A DNA stretch of 64,000 bases from Streptomyces catenulae (GTDB lineage Bacteria; Actinomycetota; Actinomycetes; Streptomycetales; Streptomycetaceae): NCBI RefSeq assembly GCF_000718015.1, contig NZ_JODY01000003.1, positions 124,001 through 188,000 of the forward strand, read 5' to 3'. Positions 17,658 through 26,485 of the stretch are shown in pieces; positions within the stretch are counted from its first letter, which is position 1; every line of letters starts with the position of its first letter. Position numbers and translations under genes: made by a program. The notes under the pieces are model-generated. The model had not been told where the DNA came from. It saw only the letters and a program-made list of their open reading frames with translations, and did no database searches.

Positions 17658-18569
17658 TCACGGCGCCGTACGGTCGGCGTTCCCGGTGGTCCCGGCCGGG
17701 CGGACGAACTGACGGCCGGTGGTCGGGTCGACCAGTACGAAGTCGGTGACTTCCGCGGAGGTCTGCCGCACCGCGATGGTGCGCTCCGGGTCGTACCCCG
17801 GCCACGCCCGGCCCCCGGCGGGCGGCGTCTTCTTCAGCTCGATCGGCGGGGTCAGCGGGGTGCCGCCCGCGCAGCGCACCCGCGGCACCCCGTGCCCGTC
17901 GACGAGGACGGCGGTCCCGGCCTGCATCACCGCCTGGTAGTCGGTGGCCTCGCCGTCGCGGAAGCCGTGGGCGGTGATCCGGGTGTCGTAGCGCAGCTCG
18001 ACGGGGGTGAGGGCGCGTACCGCCTGCGGGACGGAGCTGTCCTCGATGCCCTCGGTGTCGGCGAACGCGGCGGTCCGCGCCCGGTCGGCCGACAGGTACC
18101 GGATCAGCTGGCCGGTGTCGCAGGAGGCCGTGGTGCGCCTGCCGCCGTAGAGGCCGTGCAGCGAGCCGGGCAGGTCGCGGACGGTCTGCGGGCGGCGCGG
18201 TGCGGCGTGCGGTGACGGCGGGCCGGTGCGGTGCGCCACCGACGCGGTGAACGGGTCGGGGCCCGGGTCCTGAAGCGGCAGCGGCAGCAGCCCGGTGCGG
18301 GCCTCGGCCGCGGCGGGCGCGCCCTGGTACGGCCGGGTGAGGAAGCCGGTCAGGAGCAGCCCGGCCGCGAGGATCCCGGCGGGCAGCGCGAGCCGGGCGG
18401 TCCGGCGCCACCAGGGTGCGGGTCCGGTCGGCCGGACCGGGCGTCCGGTGGCGGCCGGATACCCCTGGGGCGGGTGCCCGGCCGGGGCGTGGCCGGTCGG
18501 CTCCCCGGCACCCCGGGCGTCGTCCGGGTCCGGGGGCCCGTGCTCGGGCGGGGGTGGTGTCGTGGTCAC
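17658..18569 (-). CDS. DUF6777-type membrane-anchored protein
   Basis: This 303-aa protein has a proline-rich cytoplasmic N-terminus of about 55 residues, one membrane helix (LALPAGILAAGLLLTGFL) and an external domain. The external domain resembles DUF6777: CDTGQLIRYLSADRARTAAF, LTPVELRYDTRITAHGFRDG, AGTAVLVDGHGVPRVRCAGG and PLTPPIELKK. Two cysteines, in SCDTG and VRCAGG, are positioned for a disulfide. The family occurs in streptomycetes, often near envelope or signalling genes, and its function is unknown to me. The tail ends QFVRPAGTTGNADRTAP. Confidence 0.75.
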   Translation of the reverse strand: MTTTPPPPEHGPPDPDDARGAGEPTGHAPAGHPPQGYPAATGRPVRPTGPAPWWRRTARLALPAGILAAGLLLTGFLTRPYQGAPAAAEARTGLLPLPLQDPGPDPFTASVAHRTGPPSPHAAPRRPQTVRDLPGSLHGLYGGRRTTASCDTGQLIRYLSADRARTAAFADTEGIEDSSVPQAVRALTPVELRYDTRITAHGFRDGEATDYQAVMQAGTAVLVDGHGVPRVRCAGGTPLTPPIELKKTPPAGGRAWPGYDPERTIAVRQTSAEVTDFVLVDPTTGRQFVRPAGTTGNADRTAP

Positions 18570-18753
18570 GGCCCTCTCCGATCGTCCGGCGTCCGGTGGC
18601 GGGGGGCGCGGGGCAGGACGGTATACGGGGCGCGGGCCCCGCTGTGCCGTTCCGTCCCACTTCGTCCCCGCCGGACCATTGTCTGCCCGGCGCCGCCACG
18701 CGCCGCAAGCCGGGCGGCGGGCCGGGGGGTGCGGGCGTACCGTGCGCCCGGCG

Positions 18754-19140
18754 TCAGACGAAGAAGGCGTTCATCCCGGGCACGTCGGAGAGGTAGGTCT
18801 CGATCCGCGCGATCCGCCCGTCGCGGAGCGTGCAGACCGTGGCCAGATGCTCGTCGAGCACGGCATCCGCGCGCCGTGCGGTGTTGTGCAGGGAGAGCGC
18901 CACGTTCTCCCGGCTGACCAGGACGTGCTCCAGCGCGAAGTCGAGGCCGTACGAGGCGATCAGCCGGGCGCGGTCCACCACGGCGTCGGCGCCGTCGGCG
19001 GTGCCGGAGACGGTGTTGTCGCCGGGCAGGGTCCAGGTGGCGTCGGGGTGCAGCAGGGCCCGGATGCCGTCCCAGTCGCGGCTGGTGAGGGCCTGGTGGA
19101 AGCGGTGCCCGAGGGCGAGGGCGGCTTCGTCGGTGGACAT
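18754..19140 (-). CDS. NTF2/SnoaL-like small protein
   Basis: This 128-aa single-domain protein has the cone-shaped NTF2 fold typical of SnoaL-like and ketosteroid-isomerase-like families. The pattern is ALGHRFHQALTSRDWDGIRALLHPDATWTLPG, VVDRARLIASYG, and a beta-rich second half ending RIARIETYLSDVPGMNAFF. Many members bind small hydrophobic ligands or catalyse isomerisation. It is divergent from a tetR gene across a gap containing a perfect 30-bp palindrome, so it is almost certainly the target of that repressor. ATG at 19140 follows AAAGGG. Confidence 0.8.
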   Translation of the reverse strand: MSTDEAALALGHRFHQALTSRDWDGIRALLHPDATWTLPGDNTVSGTADGADAVVDRARLIASYGLDFALEHVLVSRENVALSLHNTARRADAVLDEHLATVCTLRDGRIARIETYLSDVPGMNAFFV

Positions 19141-19157
19141 GGCGATCCCTTTCGGCA

Positions 19158-19187
19158 GCTCTAACGCAGAGATCTCTGCGTTAGAGC
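19158..19187. promoter_or_regulatory. Perfect 30-bp palindromic operator
   Basis: The half-site GCTCTAACGCAGAGA (19158-19172) is followed directly by its exact reverse complement (19173-19187). It lies 17 bp upstream of the NTF2-like start and is AT-rich against its surroundings. It is a likely TetR-protein operator. Confidence 0.85.
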
Positions 19188-19206
19188 GACTGTAGACATG
19201 CCGCTC

Positions 19207-19232
19207 GCTAACGCACAAGTCTCTGCTTTAGC
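19207..19232. promoter_or_regulatory. Second, degenerate operator copy
   Basis: GCTAACGCA at 19207 and TGCTTTAGC ending at 19232 form a weaker inverted repeat that copies the ends of the 30-bp palindrome. It lies 8 bp before the tetR start, fitting autoregulation by the same repressor. Confidence 0.65.
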
Positions 19233-19240
19233 ATGGTGGG

Positions 19241-19819
19241 GTGAACGCTGACGCCTCGACGAAACGGCCCGGTGGCCGCAGTGGCCGCGTCCGTGCCGCC
19301 GTGCACGACGCCGCGGTCGCGCTGGTGGCCGAGCACGGCGCCGACCGGGTCACCCTCCCTGCCGTGGCCCGTCGCGCCGGGGTCAACTCCAGTACCCTCT
19401 ACCGCCGTTGGGGCTCCGTCGCCGCGCTCCTGGCCGATGTCGCCGGCCACCGCGACGACGCCGGCGCGCCCCCGCTCGCCGGTGATCTCCGTACCGATCT
19501 GGAGCGCCGCGCCACCTGGACGCTGACGGAGCTGTCCCGGCCCGGCGGTATCGCCTTCTTCCGCGCCGAGGTCGCCCCCGGTATCGACGAACGCCACGCC
19601 GGGCTGCGGGAGTGTCTGGACCGTGTCAGCGCACGCTTCCGGCCCGCCCTCGATGCGGCACGGGAGCGCGGCGAGGCGCCCCCGTCCCTGGAGCGGGTCC
19701 TGGACCGGATCGTCGCCCCGCTCTACTTCCGGGTCGTCTTCTCGCTCCCCGGCACACACGACGGGTACGTCCGCGAGCTGGTCGCGGAGCTGCTGGACGG
19801 GCCCCGCGGAGAGGGGTGA
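19241..19819 (+). CDS. TetR family regulator
   Basis: This 192-aa protein has a TetR DNA-binding domain (VRAAVHDAAVALVAEHGADRV, then VARRAGVNSSTLYRRWGSVAALL) and a C-terminal ligand domain typical of the TetR_C_11/C_16 style (DLERRATWTLTELSRP, VLDRIVAPLYFRVVF). The GTG start at 19241 follows GGTGGG. It is divergent from the NTF2-like gene; the two palindromes between them make a self-contained switch. The effector is unknown but could be the ligand of the NTF2-like protein. Confidence 0.87.
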   Translation: MNADASTKRPGGRSGRVRAAVHDAAVALVAEHGADRVTLPAVARRAGVNSSTLYRRWGSVAALLADVAGHRDDAGAPPLAGDLRTDLERRATWTLTELSRPGGIAFFRAEVAPGIDERHAGLRECLDRVSARFRPALDAARERGEAPPSLERVLDRIVAPLYFRVVFSLPGTHDGYVRELVAELLDGPRGEG

Positions 19820-20618
19820 GCGGGGGCCGGTGAGCCGGGCTTCCGGCCCGGCGGACGGGTCAACTCCCGTGCCGGGGGGTGCCACCGGGCGCCCGCCCGG
19901 AGGCCGGTCGCGCTGTCGCGTACGCCTGCCGGGGCGCCCGTCCCCCCCCCGGAATTCTTCGCGTTCGTACACGAGAGTCAACTTCGCTCCCCGCGCGGCC
20001 GGTTGTCGTTACCGGTGCCGCGGCTGTCGGCCGACGTCCCCGGTACAGGACCCCAACACCCCGACGTCACAAGAGCGTTACGTGGATGACGGTGGCGCGT
20101 CACAGTGGTCCGTGAGGCTGGCGGTGCCGAGGGGCCCGCAGGGGTGCTCGGTGCTCACATCCGGTCCTCCCCCCACGATCCGATCAGGATGGGACCTGCA
20201 CATGCGAACTCCGCCGAGCCGTGCCCGCGCGCGGCGGGCCGCGGTGCCCGGGCGCCCCACGCCCCGCCGCACCGTGTCCCGGAGGCGTCACCGCGACGCC
20301 GAGATTGTCATGTATTCAACAAACAGGCCGGGTGCGGTGCGACACCCGGCCGCCTGCCACCCCGCGCCACGCCACCGGGCGAGACGGCGCGGGTGAGACC
20401 CGCCCCTCACCGGCCCGGTGCCCCGCGGCCCCGCCCGCATGCGCCGCGCCATCCGTGAACGCGCGTCAGCAACACGGCAGTTGACCCGGACCGGGCCGCC
20501 CGCCGGACCGCGGACGTGTCGTCGACGTGGCCCCGCGACCCGGACGCCCGCCGAGGACACCGCCCCGGTCCCGCACCGGCCCGGCCCCGACCGTGGCAAG
20601 AAAGGACCCTCACCGGTG
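19820..20618. other. 799-bp intergenic region before the GGDEF-GT2 operon
   Basis: The longest gene-free stretch in the window. It begins with a probable terminator at 19834. An AT-richer island at about 20303-20325 contains ATTGTCATGTATTCAAC. It is followed by a perfect 9-bp hairpin (GGCCGGGTG at 20326-20334 with CACCCGGCC at 20343-20351). A TTGACC at about 20479 has no matching -10 box. Short open frames here lack ribosome binding sites. A long regulated leader for the operon is possible but unproven. Confidence 0.5.
19834..19852 (+). terminator. Hairpin downstream of tetR
   Basis: GCCGGGC (19834-19840), loop TTCCG, GCCCGGC (19846-19852), 15 bp after the tetR stop. Confidence 0.5.
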
Positions 20619-23015
20619 CTCACTTCGCACCCCGCACCCACCTCCCCGCCCGGGGCCGGACCCACCGCGCCCCCGCCCGACGACGCCCGGGCCGTGGCGC
20701 CACCGGACGCCCCCACCCACCACACCACCGGCCATGTCCTCCTCGTCGGCGCCCCCGGGCCGCGCCGCGACCGGCTCACCCACACCCTGACCGCCACCGG
20801 CCACACCGTCCGCCACGCCCCGCCCGGCGGCCTCGCCCACCACGTCGGCCAGGCACCGCCGGACGCCGTCGTCGCCCTCGACCCGGGCGAGCCCGCCGCA
20901 CCGCCCGGCGACGGCCCGGCCCCGCGCCCCGCACTCGACCTCGTCCACGAGATCCGCACCGCCCCCGCGGGCCGCGCCCTGCCGCTCATCGTGGTCGGCG
21001 CCGCGGATGTCGCCGCCGTCCTGCGCCACGGCGCCGACGACTGCGTCCCCGAAGCCTCCGCACCCGCCGAACTCGCCGCCCGGATCGAGGCGAAGCTCCG
21101 CCGCGTCCCCGTCCCCGTCGAGAACCTCCTCCTCGACCCGCGCACCGGCCTCTACTCGCACCGCCACTTCCGCGCCGAACTCGACCGCGAACTGCGGCGC
21201 CCCGCGGCCGGGCGCAGCGGCGGCGCGCTCGCCGTCGTCGCCGTCGCCGAGATGGCCGCCCTGGAGACCCGGCTCGGCCCGCGCGTCCGCCGGGAGGTCG
21301 CCGAACGCCTCGCCGGGGTCGCCGAACGGCTCGGCGCCGCCTGCGACCGCTTCGGCTGGGACGAGGACGGACAGCTGCTGATGCTGCTGCCCGGCGTCGA
21401 CGAGGACACCGCCCGCCGCGCCCTGGAGCACTTCGCCACCACCGTCGCCGGGACCCGCTTCGTCGTCGCCGACGAACACGTCCGCCTCACCCCGGCCATC
21501 GGCTGGCTGCCGCTCACCGCCTGCCCCGACGCCGACCGGGGCCCGCGCCTCGCCGCCGACGCCGCCACCGAGGCGCTGCGCCACCGCGATCTGCGGCCCG
21601 TACGGCACGCCGCCTGGATGCGCGGCGCCCCGCACCGCCGCCCCCGCCGCACCCTCGGCTCCCTGCTGCGCCCGCCGCTCTCCGCCCTCTCCCCGGCGCT
21701 CTCGCTGCTCCTCGGCGTCGGCGTGCCCTACCTCCTCTACCGGCAGACCCATGCGCTCGGCTGGGAGCTGGGCTCCGCGATGTACTGGGTGGTCGTCGCC
21801 GGTCTGGTGCTGTCCGCGCTGCTCATCGTCGTCGAATGCCTCTTCTCGCTGGACGCCCCCGAGCGGCCGGCGGAGCCCGGCGCGCCCTATCCACCGGCCA
21901 GCGCCGTGATCGCCGCGTATCTGCCCAACGAGGCGGCGACGCTGGTCGAGACCGTCGAGTCGTTCCTGCGGCTGGAGTACCCGGGCGAGCTGGAGATCGT
22001 CCTCGCGTACAACACCCCGCATCCGCTGCCGGTCGAGGACACCCTGCGGGAGATCGCCCGGCGCGATCCCCGGCTGGTGCTGCTGCCGGTCGCCGGGTCC
22101 ACCTCCAAGGCGCAGAACGTCAACGCCGCGGTGACGCGGGTGCGCGGCGAGTTCGTCGGCATCTTCGACGCCGACCACCACCCGGCGCCCACCGCCTTCC
22201 GCGACGCCTGGCACTGGCTGTCCAACGGCTACGACGTCGTACAGGGGCACTGCGTGATCCGCAACGGTGACAGCTCCCGGATCGCCCGGCTCGTCGCGGT
22301 GGAGTTCGAGGCGATCTACGCGGTCAGCCACCCCGGACGCGCCCGCCTCTACGGCTTCGGGCTCTTCGGCGGCTCCAACGGCTTCTGGCGCACCGATCTG
22401 CTGGCCCGCACCCGGATGCACGGCTCGATGCTCACCGAGGACATCGACTCCACCCTCCGCGCCCTGGGCGAGGGCGCCCGCTTCGCCGTCGACCGCACCC
22501 TGCTCTCCCGCGAACTGGCGCCCACCACCGCCACCGCCCTGTGGAACCAGCGCACCCGCTGGGCACAGGGCTGGCTCCAGGTCACCCTCACACACCTGTG
22601 GCGGGCGCTGCGTTCCCCGGTCTTCACCGCCCGGCAGAAGCTCGGCCTCTTCGTGCTGCTCGGCTGGCGCGAGGTGCAGCCCTGGCTGACCCTCCAGATC
22701 CTGCCGGTGCTGCTGTACGCCTGCTGGCGCGCGGGCGGCCCCACCCACCTGGACTGGGCAGTGCCGGTCGGCGTCCTCGCCACGCTGCTGACGCTCTCCG
22801 CGGGGCCGGTGCAGGCGCTCTTCGCCCGGCGGCTCGCGGTGCCGGAGATCCGCCGCCGCACCCCGTGGTTCTGGTTCTACTTCGCCGCCTCGACCGTCCT
22901 CTACAGCCACTTCAAGAACATCGTGGCCCGTCAGTCGCACCTCAAGGAGGCGCTGGGCGACCGCCAGTGGCGGGTCACCCCGCGCGCCGTCTCCCGGGCG
23001 GTGGCCCGCCGATGA
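20619..23015 (+). CDS. Receiver-like / degenerate GGDEF / processive GT2 glycosyltransferase fusion
   Basis: This 798-aa membrane protein has three parts. Residues about 40-165 look like a response-regulator receiver (HVLLVGAPGPRRDRL, PDAVVALDPGEP, LPLIVVGAADVAAVLRHGADD). Residues 172-325 look like a GGDEF domain (LLLDPRTGLYSHRHFRAELD), but the signature is GWDED (247-251) and the I-site RxxD is absent, so catalysis is unlikely. After two membrane helices (about 357-411) comes a family-2 glycosyltransferase with DAD (518-520), TEDID (607-611) and QRTRW (645-649), the motifs of processive synthases, then further C-terminal helices. GTG 20619 follows AAGAAAGGA. It should make an extracellular polysaccharide, perhaps gated by a nucleotide signal. 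Its stop overlaps the acyltransferase start (ATGA). Confidence 0.8.
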   Translation, partial: LTSHPAPTSPPGAGPTAPPPDDARAVAPPDAPTHHTTGHVLLVGAPGPRRDRLTHTLTATGHTVRHAPPGGLAHHVGQAPPDAVVALDPGEPAAPPGDGPAPRPALDLVHEIRTAPAGRALPLIVVGAADVAAVLRHGADDCVPEASAPAELAARIEAKLRRVPVPVENLLLDPRTGLYSHRHFRAELDRELRRPAAGRSGGALAVVAVAEMAALETRLGPRVRREVAERLAGVAERLGAACDRFGWDEDGQLLMLLPGVDEDTARRALEHFATTVAGTRFVVADEHVRLTPAIGWLPLTACPDADRGPRLAADAATEALRHRDLRPVRHAAWMRGAPHRRPRRTLGSLLRPPLSALSPALSLLLGVGVPYLLYRQTHALGWELGSAMYWVVVAGLVLSALLIVVECLFSLDAPERPAEPGAPYPPASAVIAAYLPNEAATLVETVESFLRLEYPGELEIVLAYNTPHPLPVEDTLREIARRDPRLVLLPVAGSTSKAQNVNAAVTRVRGEFVGIFDADHHPAPTAFRDAWHWLSNGYDVVQGHCVIRNGDSSRIARLVAVEFEAIYAVSHPGRARLYGFGLFGGSNGFWRTDLLARTRMHGSMLTEDIDSTLRALGEGARFAVDRTLLSRELAPTTATALWNQRTRWAQGWLQVTLTHLWRALRSPVFTARQKLGLFVLLGWREVQPWLTLQILPVLLYACWRAGGPTHLDWAVPVGVLATLLTLSAGPVQALFARRLAVPEIRRRTPWFWFYFAASTVLYSHFKNIVARQSHLKEALGDRQWRVTPRAVSRAVARR

Positions 23016-24232
23016 CCACCACCGCCACCCCGGCTCCCGCCACCCCGGCTCCCGCCACCGGGCGGTCGCGCGCCTCCGACCTCGACGGGCTGCGCGGTCT
23101 CGCGGCGCTGAGCACCGTCCTCTTCCACGTCTGGCAGCAGTACCACCGCTACGACGCCGCGGGCAGCCATCCGCCGATCGACCAGCCGCTGATCGGCGCG
23201 GCCCTGTCGTTCGAGGTCATCGACCTGTTCTTCGTGATGTCCGCGTACCTGCTGACCCTCTCGTACGCCCGCGCCGCCATCGACGGCGGCGCCACCCGTA
23301 CCGCCCGGGTCTTCCTCTTCCGCCGCGCCGTGCGGATCCTGCCGCTGTACGTCCTCGCCGTCCTCACCGTCTGGGCCACCCGCAACCCCGACCTGCCCGG
23401 CGACTGGCGGGACCTGGCCGAACACCTCACCTTCACCCACCTCTTCGACCAGCGGCGGATCTTCTACACGCTCGGCCCCAGCTGGTCGCTGTCGCTGGAG
23501 GTCTGCTTCTACCTGGTGCTGGTCGTCCTCGGGCCGCTCGCGGTCCGCGCCTGCCGCCCGCTGCGGCGGCGCGGTGCCCGGATCGCGGTCTGCGCGGCGG
23601 GCTGCGCGGCGCTGTACGCCCTGCCGTGGGTCTGGATCGCCGTCGCCCACCACGGGCTCGGCGTCCCGCACACCGACTGGGTGGTGTACTTCGGCCCGGC
23701 GGCACGGTTCGGCGGGTTCGCCGCCGGGATGGGGCTCGCGGTGCTCACCACGGCGCTGGGGGAGCGGGGCCGTCCGCGCCGCGCCGTCGCCCTGCCGCTG
23801 ACCGCCGCGGTCCTCGCCGCGCTCTACGCCCTCTCGCTGCTCTCCGCCCCGGAGAACGCGGCCTTCACCTACTACCACCCGCTGGCCTCCGCGCTCTGGG
23901 CGGTGCTGCTCTACGCCACCCTGCGGATCCGCCGCCGCACCGTCTGGAACCGCTTCCTGACGGCCCGGTGGCTCACCCTGGTCGGGCTGTGCAGCTACAG
24001 CCTCTTCATCTGGCACGAGCCGGTCATGCTCCAACTGCACCGCGCCGGACTGCTCCCGGCCCAGCAGGCGGGCTTCCCGCTCGCCGTGCTGCTCGTCCTC
24101 GCGGCGGCGCTGCCCGTCGCCTGGCTCAGCTACTGGCTCCTGGAGTACCCGGCGGGCCTCCTCGGCCGCCTCAAGGACGGCCGGGGGCGCCCCCGCGAGT
24201 TCTACCCGGAGGCGCCGCCCGCCACGGCGTGA
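23012..24232 (+). CDS. Acyltransferase family 3 membrane protein (OafA-like)
   Basis: This 406-aa protein has about 10 membrane helices of the acyltransferase-3 family. It includes the N-terminal signature LDGLRGLAALSTVLFHVW, whose His is the expected catalytic residue, then IDLFFVMSAYLLTL, RRAVRILPLYVL and SWSLSLEVCFYLVL. Such enzymes O-acylate exported carbohydrates across the membrane. The ATG overlaps the stop of the upstream glycosyltransferase by 4 bp. The pair is therefore translationally coupled and very likely makes and acetylates (or otherwise acylates) one polymer. The long open frame upstream of 23012 is only read-through of another frame. Confidence 0.88.
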   Translation: MTTTATPAPATPAPATGRSRASDLDGLRGLAALSTVLFHVWQQYHRYDAAGSHPPIDQPLIGAALSFEVIDLFFVMSAYLLTLSYARAAIDGGATRTARVFLFRRAVRILPLYVLAVLTVWATRNPDLPGDWRDLAEHLTFTHLFDQRRIFYTLGPSWSLSLEVCFYLVLVVLGPLAVRACRPLRRRGARIAVCAAGCAALYALPWVWIAVAHHGLGVPHTDWVVYFGPAARFGGFAAGMGLAVLTTALGERGRPRRAVALPLTAAVLAALYALSLLSAPENAAFTYYHPLASALWAVLLYATLRIRRRTVWNRFLTARWLTLVGLCSYSLFIWHEPVMLQLHRAGLLPAQQAGFPLAVLLVLAAALPVAWLSYWLLEYPAGLLGRLKDGRGRPREFYPEAPPATA

Positions 24233-24240
24233 CGCCCACG

Positions 24241-24277
24241 CGCCGCCGGAGCCCGCCGCGTACGGGCTCCGGCGGCG
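24241..24277. terminator. Bidirectional terminator
   Basis: A perfect 15-bp stem (CGCCGCCGGAGCCCG at 24241-24255 with its complement at 24263-24277) with a 7-nt loop lies between the convergent acyltransferase and MFS genes. Confidence 0.78.
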
Positions 24278-24282
24278 CGCCC

Positions 24283-25521
24283 TCACCGGTCCGCGTCCCC
24301 GACCGGCAACAGCCCCACCAGCAGCCCGGCCAGCGCCGCGGCGCAGCCGGTCGCCACCACCACGGGCCAGCCGCCCGCCGTCCAGGCCAGCGCACCGCAG
24401 AGCGAACCGGCCGCGATCCCGAGGAACCGGAGCGTGAAGTAGAGGGTGTTGAGCCGGTTGTGGAGCGCCGTATCGAGGCGGAACAGCACCGTCTGGGTGG
24501 CCGCCTGCCCGCCCCACACCCCCACGTCCAGCACGATCACGCCCGCGATCACCCACCACAGCGAACCGGTCCCCGGCAGCAGCACCAGCCACCCGACGAC
24601 CACCAGCCCGGTCAGCGCCGCCGTCGCCCCGCGCCGCCCCCACCGCTCCGCCAGCCGCCCCGCGGACGGTGACGCCGCCGCGCTCGCCGCCGCCACCAGC
24701 CCGAACAGTCCGATCCGCGCCGGGTCGAGCCCGTGGCCGTCCGCCAGCAGGAACGTCAGCGTCGTCCAGAACGCGCCGAACGCCACCCCCACCAGCGCCC
24801 CCGACACCGTCACCACCCGCACCACCGGACGCCACCACAGACGGGGGAGCGAGGCGAGCGTGGCGCGGTAGCCGGACCCGGAGGCGGGCGCGGCGGCCGG
24901 GAGCTGCGGCAGCGCCCGGCGCAACACCACCATCAGCCCGAGCGTCAGCAGACACGAGACGGCGTACACCGTCCGCCACCCGGCCAGCTCCGCCAGCGCC
25001 CCGGCGTACGCACGCGAGGCCAGCACCCCGACGAGCAGTCCGCCCTGCACCGTACCGACGATCCGGCCGCGTCCCGCCGCCGGGCCGCCCGGCGCGTCCG
25101 CCAGCGCCACCGCGAGCGGGGTGAGCAGCTGCGGCACCGGCGACAGCACCCCGAGGGCGAACCCCGCCACCAGCAGGCACCACACCGACGGCGCCACCGC
25201 GCACACCGCGAGCGCCGCCGCCGACCCCCATCCGAGCGTGAGGATCAGCCGCCGCCGGTCGTGGCTGTCGCCCGCCGGTACCAGCAGCAGAATGCCCGCC
25301 GCGTACCCCGCCTGGGTGACGGTCGGCAGCGCCCCGAGCGTCCCGGCATCCGTGCCGAAGGAGCGGGCCACGGCGTCCAGCAGTGGCTGGTTGAGATAGA
25401 CGTTGGCGGCCGTGACGGCGGCGGCGACCGCCAGCAACGGCACCGGCGACCGCCCGCCGAGCGGCGGCGGACCGCCCGTCGTACCGTCGCTGACCTGGGC
25501 GGAAGAAGTGAATTGCTGCAC
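24283..25521 (-). CDS. MFS transporter, drug-efflux type
   Basis: This 412-aa major facilitator has about 12 helices (VPLLAVAAAVTAANVYLNQPLLD, TQAGYAAGILLLVPAGDSHDRRRLILTLG). It resembles the NepI/YbcL-like exporters often controlled by a divergent AraC or MarR gene. GTG 25521 was chosen because family N-termini are short. An in-frame ATG at 25554 is an alternative, and neither has a good ribosome binding site, so the start is uncertain. It is divergent from an AraC-type gene 99 bp away that probably controls it. Confidence 0.82.
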   Translation of the reverse strand: MQQFTSSAQVSDGTTGGPPPLGGRSPVPLLAVAAAVTAANVYLNQPLLDAVARSFGTDAGTLGALPTVTQAGYAAGILLLVPAGDSHDRRRLILTLGWGSAAALAVCAVAPSVWCLLVAGFALGVLSPVPQLLTPLAVALADAPGGPAAGRGRIVGTVQGGLLVGVLASRAYAGALAELAGWRTVYAVSCLLTLGLMVVLRRALPQLPAAAPASGSGYRATLASLPRLWWRPVVRVVTVSGALVGVAFGAFWTTLTFLLADGHGLDPARIGLFGLVAAASAAASPSAGRLAERWGRRGATAALTGLVVVGWLVLLPGTGSLWWVIAGVIVLDVGVWGGQAATQTVLFRLDTALHNRLNTLYFTLRFLGIAAGSLCGALAWTAGGWPVVVATGCAAALAGLLVGLLPVGDADR

Positions 25522-25620
25522 AGCCCCCGACGCTAGGGCGGCGCCGGACGGCATACTTTCGAACCCCGGCCGTCCCCTGTCGAGAAGCGGCCGGGACGGC
25601 GGGCGGAGAGGAGCGGCACC

Positions 25621-26418
25621 GTGTACGGCAAGAGCGAGGACCGGGACGACTACCAGCACGTCCCCCGGCCGCTGGCCGCGATGGCCCGCGACCTCCCCGA
25701 CGGCCACCACATCCCGCCGCACCGCCACCGCCGCCACCAACTCCTCTACGGCACCACCGGCGCGATCACCGTCACCACCGCCCACGGCACCTGGATCGTC
25801 CCCGCCACCCGCGCCGCCTGGCTCCCGGCCGGGCTCACCCACGCGATGACCTGCGCCGGAGCCGTCGCGATGCGCACCCTCTACATCGACCCGGCCGCCG
25901 CCGGACACCTCCCCGCCGACCCCGCCGTGGTCCCCGTCTCCCCGCTGCTGCGCGAACTCATCGACGAGGCCACCCGCATCCCCGTCGCCTACGACCCCGA
26001 CGGGCGCGACGGCGCCCTGATGCGGCTGCTCCTCCTCCAGCTCGCCCCCGAACCGCTCCCCGCGCTCCATCTGCCCGCCCCCGGCGACGCCCAGCTGGAC
26101 GGGGTCTGCGCCGCCGTCCGCCGCGACCCGGGCGCCCGCTGGTCCACCGCCGACCTCGCCGCCCACGCCCACCTCAGCCCCCGCGGACTGCACCGCCGCT
26201 TCACCGCCGCGACGGGCATGAGCCCCGCCCGCTGGGTCCAGCAGGCCCGGCTGCTCCACGCGGTCACCCTGCTCGCCGCCGGAACCCCTGTCACCGCCGT
26301 CTCCGGCGCCCTCGGCTACGCCACCCCCAGCGCCTTCACCGCGATGTTCCGCCGCACCCTCGGTACCACCCCCAGCGGCTACTTCACCGCCCCGCCGCCC
26401 GCCGCCGCACCCCGGTAG
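25621..26418 (+). CDS. AraC family regulator with cupin domain
   Basis: This 265-aa regulator has an N-terminal cupin-like sensor (LPDGHHIPPHRHRRHQLLYGTTGAITV, histidine-rich and possibly metal- or ligand-binding). The C-terminal pair of helix-turn-helix motifs reads TADLAAHAHLSPRGLHRRFTAATGMSPARW and TAVSGALGYATPSAFTAMFRRTLGTTPSGYF. GTG 25621 follows GAGAGGAGCGG. The divergent MFS exporter is the obvious target. Cupin-AraC proteins paired with exporters commonly respond to the exported compound. Confidence 0.88.
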   Translation: MYGKSEDRDDYQHVPRPLAAMARDLPDGHHIPPHRHRRHQLLYGTTGAITVTTAHGTWIVPATRAAWLPAGLTHAMTCAGAVAMRTLYIDPAAAGHLPADPAVVPVSPLLRELIDEATRIPVAYDPDGRDGALMRLLLLQLAPEPLPALHLPAPGDAQLDGVCAAVRRDPGARWSTADLAAHAHLSPRGLHRRFTAATGMSPARWVQQARLLHAVTLLAAGTPVTAVSGALGYATPSAFTAMFRRTLGTTPSGYFTAPPPAAAPR

Positions 26419-26446
26419 CGGGCCGCGCGCGGGCGGTACGCGGCGC

Positions 26447-26480
26447 CGGGGCGGCCGGATCCCCCGGACCGGCCGCCCCG
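26447..26480. terminator. Bidirectional terminator
   Basis: A perfect 12-bp stem (CGGGGCGGCCGG at 26447-26458 with its complement at 26469-26480) and a 10-nt loop lie between the convergent AraC and esterase genes. Confidence 0.7.
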
Positions 26481-26485
26481 CCGTC

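Noticed and set aside
20202..20484. Short plus-strand open frames in the leader before the GGDEF-GT2 gene
   Set aside because: They lack ribosome binding sites and are Arg/Pro-rich; treated as non-coding.
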